DNA of 64,000 nt from Frigoribacterium sp. PvP032 (GTDB lineage Bacteria > Actinomycetota > Actinomycetes > Actinomycetales > Microbacteriaceae), in the NCBI RefSeq assembly GCF_017833035.1, contig NZ_JAFIBM010000001.1:3121762-3185761 (forward strand), written 5' to 3'. Every line of letters begins with the position of its first letter. The first letter of the stretch is position 1. Below are positions 17,874 through 27,035 of this stretch, piece by piece. The translations under genes and the position numbers were made by a program. The notes under the pieces were generated by a model. It searched no databases. It was not told the DNA's origin and was given only the letters and a program-made list of their open reading frames with translations.

Positions 17874-19811
17874 TCAGCGGTCGAGACCGCGGACCGGCTC
17901 CGTCTCGTCGCCGTCGTGCCCCGAGGCGGGCCCGTCAGCGGTCGACCCGAGCCTGCGCCACCACGGCGCGGGGCCGTCGCGTTCGTCGTCGTGCTCCTCG
18001 CGGTCGCGGTCGCGATCTCGGGCGCGCTCGCGCTCACGCTCACGCTCACGGGCGATGCGGTCACGGTCGTCGCGGTCGCGAGGGTCGGTGGGCGCCGCCT
18101 CGACGACGGCCGTCTCGCCCGTCTCGGCGTCGCTGCCCGACGCTGCCGACTGGCTCGCCCGGATGACCGGGACGTCGCCGACGTCGCCAGCGGTGTCGGT
18201 GTCGGTGTCGGTGTCGACCGCGCCGGCGGTGTCGGCCGAGTCGCCTCGGTCACGGTGGGGACGGAGCCGTCGCAGCCGTGCCGCGAGTCGCTCCCGCCGA
18301 CCGGCCGAGCTCGTGCCGCCGAGTCCTTCTCCGCCGCTGCCCGCGTCGACGAGGGGGTCGGCTCCGAGGTCGGTCGTCTCGTCGTCGGGGCCCGGCCCCG
18401 TGACGATGCTGGCCCCGCCGGTGCGCCTGCCGCCGTCGTGCTCGGCTGTCAGGGCGGACGAGGTGACGGCGCCGGTCGACGACCGAGACCACGAGGACGT
18501 TCCCGACAGCACCGGCTGCGGGCCCGTCTCGACGTCGTCGGCCGGACGCGCGCCTCCTGCAGGGGCTGCGGTCGTGTCGTCGTCGTGGCCGATGAAGCTC
18601 CGCAGCGAGACGACCATGGCGAGCACGGAGGGCACGGCGACCTCAAGTGCCGCGAAGGCGCCCACCAGCAGCGGGTCGGGCCCCACGTGCGCGAGTCGAC
18701 CGGGCCCTGCGGCTCCGGACGCCGACCAGGCGAGCAGCCCGAGGAGCGCGCCGGCGACGACGCCGCCCACGACCCCGACGAGGACGCGGCGCAGCACGTC
18801 GGCCGACCCGGCCTCGCCGAGCAGCCGCTCGATCCGCGGCCGGAGCAGCGTCGTCACGACGAAGGCAGCGACGACCGGCACGAGCAGCCCGACGAAGGCG
18901 AACGACGAGGAGGCGGTCGGCAGCGCCCCGAGGAAGGGCACGGCAGGCATCGGCCCGACCGAGGTGCCGAGCGGCGAGACGCCCGAGCCGGTGCCGAGGG
19001 CAAAGCCGGGGCCGACGAACCAGGAGGCAGCCCAGACGACGAGGTCGGGCAGCAGGGCGAGCTGGCCGAGCGTCAGCGCGATGCCGCCGAGCAGCCCGGC
19101 GTGCGCGCCTTCGTACAGGGTGATCAGCTCGCCGTAGTGCGTGAGCATCAGCACCCCGACGACGACGCCCGAGACGGCGAGCACGGCGGCCGCGCTGGCC
19201 GTGCCGATCCGCAGCCCCGCGGCGGCGACGACGCGGGCGGTCCGGGGCGCGCGGGCGACGAACGAGAAGATCGCGCCCGTGACGGGGTCGGCCGGCTCGC
19301 CGCGACGGCGCCGGGTGACCTCGGCCATCGCGACCACGGGGACGGCGTAGACGAGCGTCGGCAGGACGACGCCCTGCCACAGGACGGGTGAGGCGAGGGG
19401 GTGCTGGGCGGTGGCGGTGACCAGCAGGCTGAGCAGCGCGAAGACGCCGATGGTGCTGAGCACCCCGATCACCCGGTGCGCCGTCTCGGCGACGGCACGA
19501 CCGGCACGGATGCCGAGCAGCACGGTCAGCACCGAGAAGCCGAGCGCCGCGATCGTCACGGCGAAGGGGGCCTCGGCACCCGGGACGCCGGAGGCGGCAG
19601 CGGTCGCGGCCCCGAGCTGCAGGTCGAGGTCGACGCCGTGCCCGACGAGCCAGATGTCGACGGCGGCACGCCAGAAGACGATCCAGTCGATCTGCAGGCC
19701 GTACTGGAAAGCCCACAGGAGGCTGAGCACGACGACGGGCAGCCCGACGCCGATGCCGACGACGAGCAGGGCCTCGAGCGCGGCGAAGACGGCGGTGACA
19801 GGGCGGTTCAT
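17874..19811 (-). CDS. DUF6350 (PerM-type) integral membrane protein
   Basis: A 645-aa protein with about nine to ten membrane helices in the first 400 residues, starting MNRPVTAVFAALEALLVVG. A long, highly charged cytoplasmic tail follows, with a DTDTDTDT run and an Arg/Glu then Arg/Asp alternating stretch. The place between sucCD and purN, and the hydrophobic profile, match actinobacterial DUF6350, called PerM in mycobacteria, where it supports cell division and persistence. The simple-sequence DNA behind the tail (18027-18052 and 18192-18216) can expand or contract. Function in this organism is inferred from position and family only. Confidence 0.8.
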   Translation of the reverse strand: MNRPVTAVFAALEALLVVGIGVGLPVVVLSLLWAFQYGLQIDWIVFWRAAVDIWLVGHGVDLDLQLGAATAAASGVPGAEAPFAVTIAALGFSVLTVLLGIRAGRAVAETAHRVIGVLSTIGVFALLSLLVTATAQHPLASPVLWQGVVLPTLVYAVPVVAMAEVTRRRRGEPADPVTGAIFSFVARAPRTARVVAAAGLRIGTASAAAVLAVSGVVVGVLMLTHYGELITLYEGAHAGLLGGIALTLGQLALLPDLVVWAASWFVGPGFALGTGSGVSPLGTSVGPMPAVPFLGALPTASSSFAFVGLLVPVVAAFVVTTLLRPRIERLLGEAGSADVLRRVLVGVVGGVVAGALLGLLAWSASGAAGPGRLAHVGPDPLLVGAFAALEVAVPSVLAMVVSLRSFIGHDDDTTAAPAGGARPADDVETGPQPVLSGTSSWSRSSTGAVTSSALTAEHDGGRRTGGASIVTGPGPDDETTDLGADPLVDAGSGGEGLGGTSSAGRRERLAARLRRLRPHRDRGDSADTAGAVDTDTDTDTAGDVGDVPVIRASQSAASGSDAETGETAVVEAAPTDPRDRDDRDRIARERERERERARDRDRDREEHDDERDGPAPWWRRLGSTADGPASGHDGDETEPVRGLDR

Positions 19812-19905
19812 CGGGCACGACTGTACCGCCGGGCCGCTGGGCGGCGGACGTGCCGTGCCGTGCGTCCGGCGTCCCGTGCGCCGGGCAGTGCCGCGGATGC
19901 ACGAA

Positions 19906-19967
19906 GGCGGGCGTGTGCGTCGACCACGGTCCGTCGTGACGGACCGGGCCGGACGAACACGCCCGCC
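19906..19967. terminator. Nested hairpin in the sucD-DUF6350 gap
   Basis: The outer arms GGCGGGCGTGT (19906-19916) and ACACGCCCGCC (19957-19967) are perfect. Within them is a second perfect 8-bp hairpin (19928-19945). It lies between the sucD stop and the DUF6350 start and probably helps end sucCD transcription. Confidence 0.65.
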
Positions 19968-19973
19968 CAGGAG

Positions 19974-19999
19974 GCGCGGTGCCGGTCACGGCACCGCGC
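19974..19999 (-). terminator. Hairpin directly after sucD
   Basis: A perfect 11-bp inverted repeat (19974-19984, 19989-19999) with a GTCA loop, ending 7 bases from the sucD stop. Confidence 0.7.
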
Positions 20000-20006
20000 G
20001 ACGACC

Positions 20007-20894
20007 TCAGAGGGCCGCGTACACCTCGCGCAGCAGGGCCGCGGTCTCGCTCGGCGTCTTGCCGACCTTGACCCCGGCGGCCTCGAGCGCCTCCTTCTTG
20101 GCCTGTGCCGTGCCCGCCGAGCCGGAGACGATGGCGCCGGCGTGGCCCATCGTCTTGCCCTCCGGCGCGGTGAAGCCGGCGACGTAGCCGACGACCGGCT
20201 TCGTCACGTGCGCCTTGATGTAGTCGGCCGCGCGCTCTTCGGCGTCGCCGCCGATCTCGCCGATCATGACGATCGCCTTGGTGTCGGGGTCGGCCTCGAA
20301 CGCCTCGAGGGCGTCGATGTGCGTCGTGCCGATGACGGGGTCGCCACCGATGCCGATGGCGGTCGAGAAGCCGAGGTCGCGCAGCTCGAACATCATCTGG
20401 TAGGTCAGGGTGCCCGACTTCGAGACGAGCCCGATCGGGCCGGCTCCGGTGATGTTCGCCGGCGTGATGCCGACCAGCGACTCGCCCGGCGTGATGATGC
20501 CGGGGCAGTTCGGGCCGATGATGCGGGTGGCGCCGCCCTTCGACTTCGCCAGCGCCCAGAACTCCGCCGCGTCCTGTGCGGGGATGCCCTCGGTGATGAC
20601 GACGACGAGAGGGATGCCTGCCTCGACGGCCTCGACGACGGCGTCCTTCGCGAACGCCGGCGGCACGAAGACGATCGAGACGTCGGCGCCGGTCTCGGTG
20701 ATCGCCTCGGCGACCGTGCCGAAGACCGGGAGGGTGACGTCGCCGTGCGTGACGGTGGTGCCGGCCTTGCGGGCGTTGACGCCGCCGACGACCTGGGTGC
20801 CCGCCTTCAGCATCAGCGCCGTGTGCTTGGTGCCCTCGCCGCCGGTGATGCCCTGGACGATGACCTTGCTGTCCTTGTTGAGGAAGATCGACAT
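20007..20894 (-). CDS. sucD: Succinyl-CoA synthetase (succinate-CoA ligase), alpha subunit
   Basis: A 295-aa TCA-cycle enzyme subunit that makes ATP or GTP from succinyl-CoA together with SucC. The CoA-binding Rossmann domain ([20 protein letters not shown]) comes first. The phosphorylated histidine is in GHAGAIVSG at about residue 246, and [12 protein letters not shown] is conserved. It follows sucC after 17 bases in one operon. Length is normal. Confidence 0.98.
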   Translation of the reverse strand: MSIFLNKDSKVIVQGITGGEGTKHTALMLKAGTQVVGGVNARKAGTTVTHGDVTLPVFGTVAEAITETGADVSIVFVPPAFAKDAVVEAVEAGIPLVVVITEGIPAQDAAEFWALAKSKGGATRIIGPNCPGIITPGESLVGITPANITGAGPIGLVSKSGTLTYQMMFELRDLGFSTAIGIGGDPVIGTTHIDALEAFEADPDTKAIVMIGEIGGDAEERAADYIKAHVTKPVVGYVAGFTAPEGKTMGHAGAIVSGSAGTAQAKKEALEAAGVKVGKTPSETAALLREVYAAL

Positions 20895-20911
20895 GGTTCT
20901 GCTCTGTCCCT

Positions 20912-22075
20912 TTACTTCGAAGCCAGTTCGGCGGCCTTGTCGGCGGCCTCGTCCATGGTCGCGACGACGGTGACCAGCGGGTGCGCCGCCTCCGCCAGGA
21001 TCCGTCGGCCCTCGTCGACGGCGTTGCCGTCGAGGCGGACGACGAGCGGCTTGGTGGCCGCATCGCCGAGGATCTCCAGCGCCGAGACGATGCCGTTCGC
21101 CACGGCGTCGCAGGCGGTGATGCCGCCGAAGACGTTGACGAAGACGCTCTTGACCTGCTCGTCGCCGAGGATGACGTCGAGGCCGGCGGCCATGACCTCG
21201 GCGCTCGCTCCGCCGCCGATGTCGAGGAAGTTGGCGGGCTTGACGCCGCCGTGTGCCTCGCCTGCGTAGGCGACGACGTCGAGGGTCGACATGACGAGCC
21301 CCGCGCCGTTGCCGATGATGCCGACCTCGCCGTCGAGCTTCACGTAGTTGAGGCCCGATGCCTTGGCCTTCGCCTCGAGCGGGTCAGCCGCGTCGGCGTC
21401 TTCGAGGTCGGCGTGGCCGGGGTGACGGAAGTCGGCGTTCTCGTCGATCGTGACCTTGCCGTCGAGGGCGACGATGTCGCCCTGCTCGGTCAGCACGAGC
21501 GGGTTGACCTCGACCAGCGTCGCATCCTCGCCGGCGTAGACCTCGTACAGCTTGACGAGCACGGGGGCGACCTTCGAGACGAGGTCGTCGGGGAACCCGC
21601 CGGCGCGCGCGATCTCTTCTGCCTTCGCGAGGTCGATGCCCGCGAGCGGGTCGACCTCGACGCGGGCGAGGGCCTCGGGCTTCTCGACGGCGAGCTGCTC
21701 GATCTCCATGCCGCCCTCGACGCTGCAGAGCGAGAGGTACGAGCGGTTCGCACGGTCGAGCAGCACCGAGAAGTAGAACTCCTGGGCGATCTGCGCACCG
21801 CCGGCGACCATGACGCGCTTGACGACGTGGCCCTTGATGTCGAGCCCGAGGATCGCCTCGGCCGCGGCCTCCGCGTCGTCAGGGGTCTTCGCCACCTTGA
21901 CGCCGCCGGCCTTGCCTCGTCCACCGACCTTGACCTGGGCCTTGACGACGGTCACGCCGCCCATCTGCTCGGCTGCGGCTCGCGCCTCCTGCGGGGTGTC
22001 GGCGACGACTCCCGGCAGGACGGGCACGCCGTAGGACTCGAACAAGTCCCTGGCCTGGTACTCGAAAAGATCCAC
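20912..22075 (-). CDS. sucC: Succinyl-CoA synthetase, beta subunit
   Basis: A 387-aa subunit with an N-terminal ATP-grasp domain ([38 protein letters not shown]) and a C-terminal ligase-CoA domain ([18 protein letters not shown]). GTG at 22075 is taken as start because it gives the conserved SucC N-terminus and GGAAGA lies 6-7 bases upstream. The longer frame to 22138 adds unconserved residues. First gene of sucCD. Confidence 0.97.
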   Translation of the reverse strand: MDLFEYQARDLFESYGVPVLPGVVADTPQEARAAAEQMGGVTVVKAQVKVGGRGKAGGVKVAKTPDDAEAAAEAILGLDIKGHVVKRVMVAGGAQIAQEFYFSVLLDRANRSYLSLCSVEGGMEIEQLAVEKPEALARVEVDPLAGIDLAKAEEIARAGGFPDDLVSKVAPVLVKLYEVYAGEDATLVEVNPLVLTEQGDIVALDGKVTIDENADFRHPGHADLEDADAADPLEAKAKASGLNYVKLDGEVGIIGNGAGLVMSTLDVVAYAGEAHGGVKPANFLDIGGGASAEVMAAGLDVILGDEQVKSVFVNVFGGITACDAVANGIVSALEILGDAATKPLVVRLDGNAVDEGRRILAEAAHPLVTVVATMDEAADKAAELASK

Positions 22076-22391
22076 GCTGTTCTTCCAATCCGCATCGCTG
22101 CGCCAGTGCTCTGGAGGGGCTGCCGACCGAGTCGGCACCGGCCTCGTCGCCCACCTCGCGTCTGTCTCGACGTCGGGACGAACAGGCCTCGGCCAGCCTA
22201 GCGCCTGGCCTCCGGGCCCCTCCCGGGTGCGTGCCCAAGGAGGCGCGGAGGGGTAGGGTCCCGGCCCCGGGGTACGGCAGGGGAGGAGTCACTGCCGATC
22301 GCCTGTGGACGACGCGCGTGTCGGTGGCCCCCGGCATCGTATGGATCGTCTCGGCGCATCTCGGTGCCGGGACGCACCACGAGGACTCCGC
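22076..22391. other. Divergent promoter region of sucCD and the RecQ-type helicase
   Basis: A 316-bp gap without a supportable gene. It should hold the promoters for both flanking genes. A CATCGTATGG patch near 22336 could be a -10 element for the helicase, but no convincing -35 partner was found. One copy of the AGGAGGCGC word lies at 22238. Confidence 0.5.
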
Positions 22392-24128
22392 ATGACCAGC
22401 ACCCGCACCGCCCGCAGCGCCCGCACCAGCACCCGCACCGCCGCCCGCAGCACCCGCACCGCCCGCAGCACCGACCGCGACCGCATCGCCGACGTCGCCG
22501 CCCGCCTCTTCGAGTGGGACGACTTGAAGCCCGCCCAGCTCGAGGCGGTCGAGTCGCTGCTCGCGGGCCGCGACACCTTCGGCATCATGCCCACGGGCTT
22601 CGGCAAGAGCGCGATCTACCAGGTCGCGGGCGCGCTGCTCGACGGCCCGACCGTCGTCGTCTCGCCGCTGATCGCGCTGCAGGCCGACCAGGTCGCGGGG
22701 CTCGTCGGGCACCCCGACGCCCCGCCCGCCGTCGACGTCAACTCCGGCCACACCGACGACGAGAACGACGAGAGCTGGAGGCGCGTCGACGCCGGCGAGG
22801 TCACCTACGTGTTCCTGGCCCCCGAGCAGCTGGCCCGCGACGAGACGGTCGAGCGGCTGGCGCGCGCGGGCGTGTCCCTGCTGGTCGTCGACGAGGCGCA
22901 CTGTGTGTCGTCGTGGGGCCACGACTTCCGGCCCGACTACCTGCACCTGGGCGAGATCGTCGAGCGGCTGGGCCGCCCGCCGGTGCTCGCGCTGACGGCG
23001 ACCGGCTCCGGACCGGTGCGCGACGAGGTTATCGAGCGGCTGCGGCTGCGCGACCCGCTCGTGATCAGCCGCGGCTTCGACCGCCCGAACCTGTCGCTCG
23101 CCGTGCACCGCCACGAAGACGAGGCCGAGAAGCGCCGCGCGATCGTCGAGCAGGTCGCCGAGCTCACGACGCCGGGCATCGTCTACGTCGCCACCCGCAA
23201 GGAGAGCGAGCGCTACGCCGACGAGATCGGCGAGCGCTGCCCCGACCGCACCGTCGAGGCGTACCACGCGGGCCTCCGCTCGGCTGAGCGGGGTGCCCTG
23301 CACGAGCGCTTCCACGCCGGCGAGATCGACGTCATCGTCGCGACGAGCGCCTTCGGCATGGGCATCGACAAGCCCGACGTCCGGTTCGTCGTGCACGCCG
23401 ACGTGCCCGAGTCGCTGGACGCCTACTACCAAGAGATCGGTCGGGCCGGGCGTGACGGCGAGCCGGCCGACGCGACCCTGCACTACCGGGCTGAGGACCT
23501 GTCGCTGCGGTCGTTCTTCGCGGCGGGGCTGCCGTCACGAGCCGAGCTGCGGCGGGTGCACGAGGCGATCCGCGCCTCCTCGGGTCCGGCGAAGCGCAAG
23601 GTGGTCACCGAGGCGACCGGGCTGAAGCCGCGGCAGGTCTCGCGACTCGTCGACCTGCTGCTCGAGGCGGGCGTGGTCGCCGAGACCAAGACGGGCTACG
23701 AGATCACGACCGACCTCGCGTCGAAGGAGGCGGCGGAGCAGGCGCGCCAGGTCGCCGAGGGACGCGAGCGGGTCGAGAAGTCGCGCATCGAGATGATGCG
23801 CACGTACGCCGAGTCGCACGGCTGCCGGCGGCGGTTCCTGCTCGGCTACTTCGGCGAGGAGGCGCCGGAGCGTTGCGGCAACTGCGACGACTGCCGCACC
23901 GCTGCGGCCGAGCCCGACCGCCCGGCAGACACCGAGGAGGCACGGGTCGACCACCCGGAGCACGCTCCCCTCTTCGACCCCGACACCCGCGTCGCCCACC
24001 CGGCCTGGGGCGAGGGCACGGTGATGAGCACCGAGGGCGACCGCATGACGGTGTTCTTCGAGGGCGAGGGGTACAAGGTCCTGGCTCTGGAGGCGGTCGA
24101 GGAGCACAACCTGCTCACGGCCGTCTGA
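22392..24128 (+). CDS. RecQ-family ATP-dependent DNA helicase with C-terminal Tudor-like domain
   Basis: A 578-aa superfamily 2 helicase (3'-5' DNA unwinding, repair). Motifs: Q-motif region LKPAQLEAVESLL, Walker A MPTGFGKSAIY, DEAH box VVDEAHCVSSWGHDFRPDY, motif VI QEIGRAGRDGEPA. Four cysteines (from about residue 479, ending CGNCDDC) form the RecQ zinc site, followed by about 40 residues (HPAWGEGTVMSTEGDRMTVF) that resemble the C-terminal Tudor-like domain of PcrA. No HRDC domain is seen. ATG at 22392 is chosen because the frame upstream is unlike any helicase. The first 35 residues are repeats of RTARS encoded by simple-sequence DNA (about 22398-22475). Confidence 0.92.
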   Translation: MTSTRTARSARTSTRTAARSTRTARSTDRDRIADVAARLFEWDDLKPAQLEAVESLLAGRDTFGIMPTGFGKSAIYQVAGALLDGPTVVVSPLIALQADQVAGLVGHPDAPPAVDVNSGHTDDENDESWRRVDAGEVTYVFLAPEQLARDETVERLARAGVSLLVVDEAHCVSSWGHDFRPDYLHLGEIVERLGRPPVLALTATGSGPVRDEVIERLRLRDPLVISRGFDRPNLSLAVHRHEDEAEKRRAIVEQVAELTTPGIVYVATRKESERYADEIGERCPDRTVEAYHAGLRSAERGALHERFHAGEIDVIVATSAFGMGIDKPDVRFVVHADVPESLDAYYQEIGRAGRDGEPADATLHYRAEDLSLRSFFAAGLPSRAELRRVHEAIRASSGPAKRKVVTEATGLKPRQVSRLVDLLLEAGVVAETKTGYEITTDLASKEAAEQARQVAEGRERVEKSRIEMMRTYAESHGCRRRFLLGYFGEEAPERCGNCDDCRTAAAEPDRPADTEEARVDHPEHAPLFDPDTRVAHPAWGEGTVMSTEGDRMTVFFEGEGYKVLALEAVEEHNLLTAV

Positions 24129-24232
24129 GCACGATCCCGGCGCTCGTTCCCTGTGAAGCTCCGCAGGGGCCGGGGCACGGGGCGGGAGTAGACGGGAACC
24201 ACCTGACACACACGAGAGACACGGAGAACGAG

Positions 24233-24643
24233 ATGTCGAAAGACAAGAACGTCGCCACCCAGCAGCTGATCGGCGAGATCCTGACCGCCCGCGAGATCGA
24301 CCGACTCGGCGCGGGCTTCCACGCCGCCGTCGTCGACCACGACCCGGCGCCGGGCGCACCTGCGGGCGTCGAGGGCATCAAGGCGTTCTGGAGCGACTTC
24401 TTCACCGCTTTCCCCGACGCGGACCTGGGCGTCGAGACCCTCGTCGCCGACGACGAGAACGTGACCGCCGTCTTCACCATCAAGGGCACCCACACCGGGC
24501 CGTTCCAGGGCCACCAGGCCACGGGCAAGAGCTTCACGGTGCGCGGCATCCAGGTCGGTCGCTTCGACGACGACGGCCTGCTCGTCGAGCGCTGGGGCGC
24601 CACCGACGAGGCCGGCCTGATGCAGCAGCTCGGCCTGGCCTGA
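24233..24643 (+). CDS. SnoaL-like/ester cyclase-family protein
   Basis: A 136-aa protein of the NTF2-like SnoaL fold: GVEGIKAFWSDFFTAFPDAD, then HTGPFQGHQATGKSFTVRG, then VERWGATDEAGLMQQLG are typical of the 'ester cyclase' group, whose enzymatic role is usually unknown. ATG at 24233 is preceded by GGAGAA 5 bases upstream. Its last 102 bp are repeated at 28583-28684. A role in polyketide synthesis is not implied, since no such genes are nearby. Confidence 0.8.
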   Translation: MSKDKNVATQQLIGEILTAREIDRLGAGFHAAVVDHDPAPGAPAGVEGIKAFWSDFFTAFPDADLGVETLVADDENVTAVFTIKGTHTGPFQGHQATGKSFTVRGIQVGRFDDDGLLVERWGATDEAGLMQQLGLA

Positions 24644-24945
24644 GCCTCTACCCCACCCGCACCACCGCACCACCGCACCACCGATCGGAAGGACGCACCA
24701 TGAGCGACACCCAGACCCCCGCATCCTCGGGCGACGAGCCCTACGACGACGAGACCCAGTTCGAGGAGAGCCAGCAGATCGTCACGAACGACGCGGTCGC
24801 CGGCGAGACCGTGCTGCCGGGTCTCGGCGACGGCAACGACGGCCCCACGGGCGGCTCGCCGCGCGAGGCCGAGCCGAGCCTGGCCGAGAACGACCTCGAC
24901 GACGAAGACGTCGACCTCGACGAGACCGAGTAACGCGCCACCTCG
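24542..24945 (+). repeat. Direct duplication, left copy
   Basis: From CGCGGCATCC to GCGCCACCTCG this segment matches 28583-28978. It covers the 3' end of the SnoaL gene, the intergenic CACCACCG repeats (three units here, two in the other copy) and the whole small acidic gene. The copies are close but not identical: there are amino-acid changes in the acidic protein, a different linker after the SnoaL stop, and TAA here versus TAG there. The 3.6 kb between them is the bacteriocin operon. Confidence 0.92.
24700..24933 (+). CDS. Small acidic protein of unknown function, copy 1
   Basis: A 77-aa, very acidic, probably disordered protein starting MSDTQTPASSGDEPYDDETQ and ending in Asp/Glu runs. 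GGAAGGA lies 6 bases before the ATG. No domain is recognised. The second copy at 28733 differs at only a few positions (for example Asp for Glu near GLGDGN). It is 56 bases downstream of the SnoaL gene. A GC-rich hairpin at about 24953-24981 may end transcription. Confidence 0.7.
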   Translation: MSDTQTPASSGDEPYDDETQFEESQQIVTNDAVAGETVLPGLGDGNDGPTGGSPREAEPSLAENDLDDEDVDLDETE

Positions 24946-25077
24946 CGATGACGATGCCCGCCCACCGCACCGCGGCCGGCGGGCGTCGTCGTATCCGATG
25001 TGAGCCGGGGTGATGCGCTGACGTGCTCGGCCACTCCATCCATCGACACCCCAAATCGGCAGGTCGAAGCTCGCAGA

Positions 25078-25755
25078 TCAGCGGCCGTGACCGAGCTCAC
25101 GAAGGCGACGGTCTGCCACCGTCACTCGTCGGTGGCAGGCTGCGGCCACCCGTGGGCTGTGGGTGGCGATGATGAAGCTGGTTCCGCTCTCCTGCAGAGA
25201 AGCGAAGAGATCGAGGATCTCGCCTTCGGTGTCCTCGTCTAAGGCGCCGGTGGGCTCGTCAGCGAGGATCAGGGCCGGACGTCTGACGATCGCCCGTGCG
25301 ATCGCGACACGCTGGGCCTCCCCACCAGAGAGCTTGGTGACCTTGTTCTTGCCCATGCCCGCCAGCCCGACCATCGCGAGGGCCTCTCTCGTCTGGCGTT
25401 CCGGCTGTTCCAGTCCGCGGGCGCCGAAGAGGACATTCCGCTCGACGGTGAAGTCGTCGAGGAGGTCGTAGGACTGCGCGACCAGACCGATATGCCTTCG
25501 TCGGTGGTCGGCCATCGGATCGAGGCCCTTCGGCAGAGCAGCGCCGCGGAAGACGTATTGTCCGTCGTATCGACCGTCCAGGCCCGCGATGATCCGGAGC
25601 AGCGTCGTCTTGCCGCTCCCGCTCCGCCCGAGCAGGGCCACCGAACGCTCGTCAGCCCCCATGGCAAAATCGAGGCCGTCGAACAGCTGTCGCACGGAGC
25701 CGTTGGGCTCGCGCACGGTCTTCGTGAGGTACTGCAGCGCGAGGAGTTCGGTCAC
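25078..25755 (-). CDS. ABC transporter ATP-binding protein of the bacteriocin operon
   Basis: A 225-aa ATPase of the MacB/LolD group. Walker A is [13 protein letters not shown], the signature LSGGEAQRVAIARAI, Walker B LILADEPTGALDE, and the switch His is in IIATHSPRVA. GTG at 25755 overlaps the permease stop (GTGA) and has AAGGAG 6 bases upstream. It powers the two FtsX-type permeases encoded just before it. In lactococcin-972-type clusters such an ABC system is linked to export or self-protection. DNA in this region samples near 60 % GC against about 70 % around. Confidence 0.9.
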   Translation of the reverse strand: MTELLALQYLTKTVREPNGSVRQLFDGLDFAMGADERSVALLGRSGSGKTTLLRIIAGLDGRYDGQYVFRGAALPKGLDPMADHRRRHIGLVAQSYDLLDDFTVERNVLFGARGLEQPERQTREALAMVGLAGMGKNKVTKLSGGEAQRVAIARAIVRRPALILADEPTGALDEDTEGEILDLFASLQESGTSFIIATHSPRVAAACHRRVTVADRRLRELGHGR

Positions 25756-27035
25756 GGTTCGCTCCTTGGACGGTGGCGGATGGTGTGGGTGAACTGCGTG
25801 CGGCGGCGCAGGAGATCGACGGCCCCCAGCAGGGCGATGAGCGTCAGGCAGAGTGTCCGCGTGGACGAGTCCTCGTGGGGAAGCAGGTGCGTGGCTGCGA
25901 GGAACACCGCAGCGAGGCCGGCGTACTCGACGGCAACGATGGTCAGCGCTGCTCGTTCGAGGTCGCTGCGGCTCTGGCCGAGCTCCCAAGCGATGCGGAT
26001 TCGTCGTTCTCTGCGTCGGGTCGCGCTGCTCGTCAGGATGCCACTCATCACGAGAGCTGCCGCCGCAATGAGGCACTCGACGGTCAGCACCAAGGCGAAG
26101 TTGTCGTGGACGAGCGCGCGGACCGACGCGAACTGCGTCAGGTAGCTCGGCACGCTCAACAACGCGTACTGATCGAAGCCTGATGACGTCGCTGCGCCCT
26201 GCAGTGCCCTGAACACCGCGCTGTCGGGCTGGCCTCGTTCGACGGCGATGTTGGCGTGCAGCATCGCGAAGGCGAGGATGCCGTAGAACTCCGGATCGGA
26301 CTCGGCCGCCCCGGTGATGCTCTTCGGGTAGGGAACGACGAGGTGGTCGTCGAGGAAGTAGTTGATGTCGCCTTGGTAGAACATCGAGGCGCTGGGCGAG
26401 AGAAACCCCACGACCCGCATCTGGGTGGGCTTGAAGTAGTAGTCCGCGGCGAGGCGGTCGCCGACGGCGTAAACACCTTCGTAGTCGGCCCCGAGGAGCA
26501 CCGGGATCGTGTCGCTCTCGTAGTCCACGGCGGTCCAGTCCAGCTCGGTGTCGTCCTGACCTGCGAGGTTGTAGAAGTCAAAGGCGGCCTCGTTCAGCTG
26601 CACAGATTTGACGTTCACGACCTGCTTGCCCAGGACCGGATCTTCGTAGGGCCCCTGCACTGTCTCCTGGGTTCCATAGCCCTGCTCGAACGTCTCCCCA
26701 CCCGCGAAGTCCGCGACCGGCATGCCCTGATCGAATGCAGAGAGCAGCCGAACGCCTGCCGGAGCGTCCTGCTGGAGAGAGTCGTAGAACGTGGTGACCT
26801 TCTCGATGTTCACCAGGGATTCCAGGTATTGCTCGAACAGAGCGGGGTCCGTCAAACCATCGGTCAGGCCGTACATGTCGACCCTCGCGGAGTCGTCGAA
26901 GCTCTGGCTGACCGCAGCCTGGGTCGACTGGGAGAAGGTCACCACGTTGTAGAGGCTCGTCGCGAGGAAGGCGAGCACAAGGATCTTCGCCACGAGCCGC
27001 ACGTAGGTGCCACGCAGCAGTGCCCGCGCGTTCAT
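25752..27035 (-). CDS. FtsX/MacB-like permease of the bacteriocin operon, large
   Basis: A 427-aa membrane protein: one N-terminal helix (LVAKILVLAFLATSLYNVV), an extracytoplasmic domain of about 270 residues, then about three C-terminal helices from FALVLTVECLIAAAALVM with a basic RRRERRIRIAWELG loop. This is the FtsX/MacB topology. It resembles half of the longer 'bacteriocin-associated integral membrane protein' (DUF1430-like) of lactococcin-972 clusters. The ATG overlaps the stop of the preceding permease (ATGA). Family placement is from topology and context. Confidence 0.75.
   Translation of the reverse strand: MNARALLRGTYVRLVAKILVLAFLATSLYNVVTFSQSTQAAVSQSFDDSARVDMYGLTDGLTDPALFEQYLESLVNIEKVTTFYDSLQQDAPAGVRLLSAFDQGMPVADFAGGETFEQGYGTQETVQGPYEDPVLGKQVVNVKSVQLNEAAFDFYNLAGQDDTELDWTAVDYESDTIPVLLGADYEGVYAVGDRLAADYYFKPTQMRVVGFLSPSASMFYQGDINYFLDDHLVVPYPKSITGAAESDPEFYGILAFAMLHANIAVERGQPDSAVFRALQGAATSSGFDQYALLSVPSYLTQFASVRALVHDNFALVLTVECLIAAAALVMSGILTSSATRRRERRIRIAWELGQSRSDLERAALTIVAVEYAGLAAVFLAATHLLPHEDSSTRTLCLTLIALLGAVDLLRRRTQFTHTIRHRPRSEP

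Noticed and set aside
18000-18220. Possible CRISPR or VNTR array in short repeats
   Set aside because: Units are 6 bp, in frame within the charged tail of the DUF6350 protein and without spacers.
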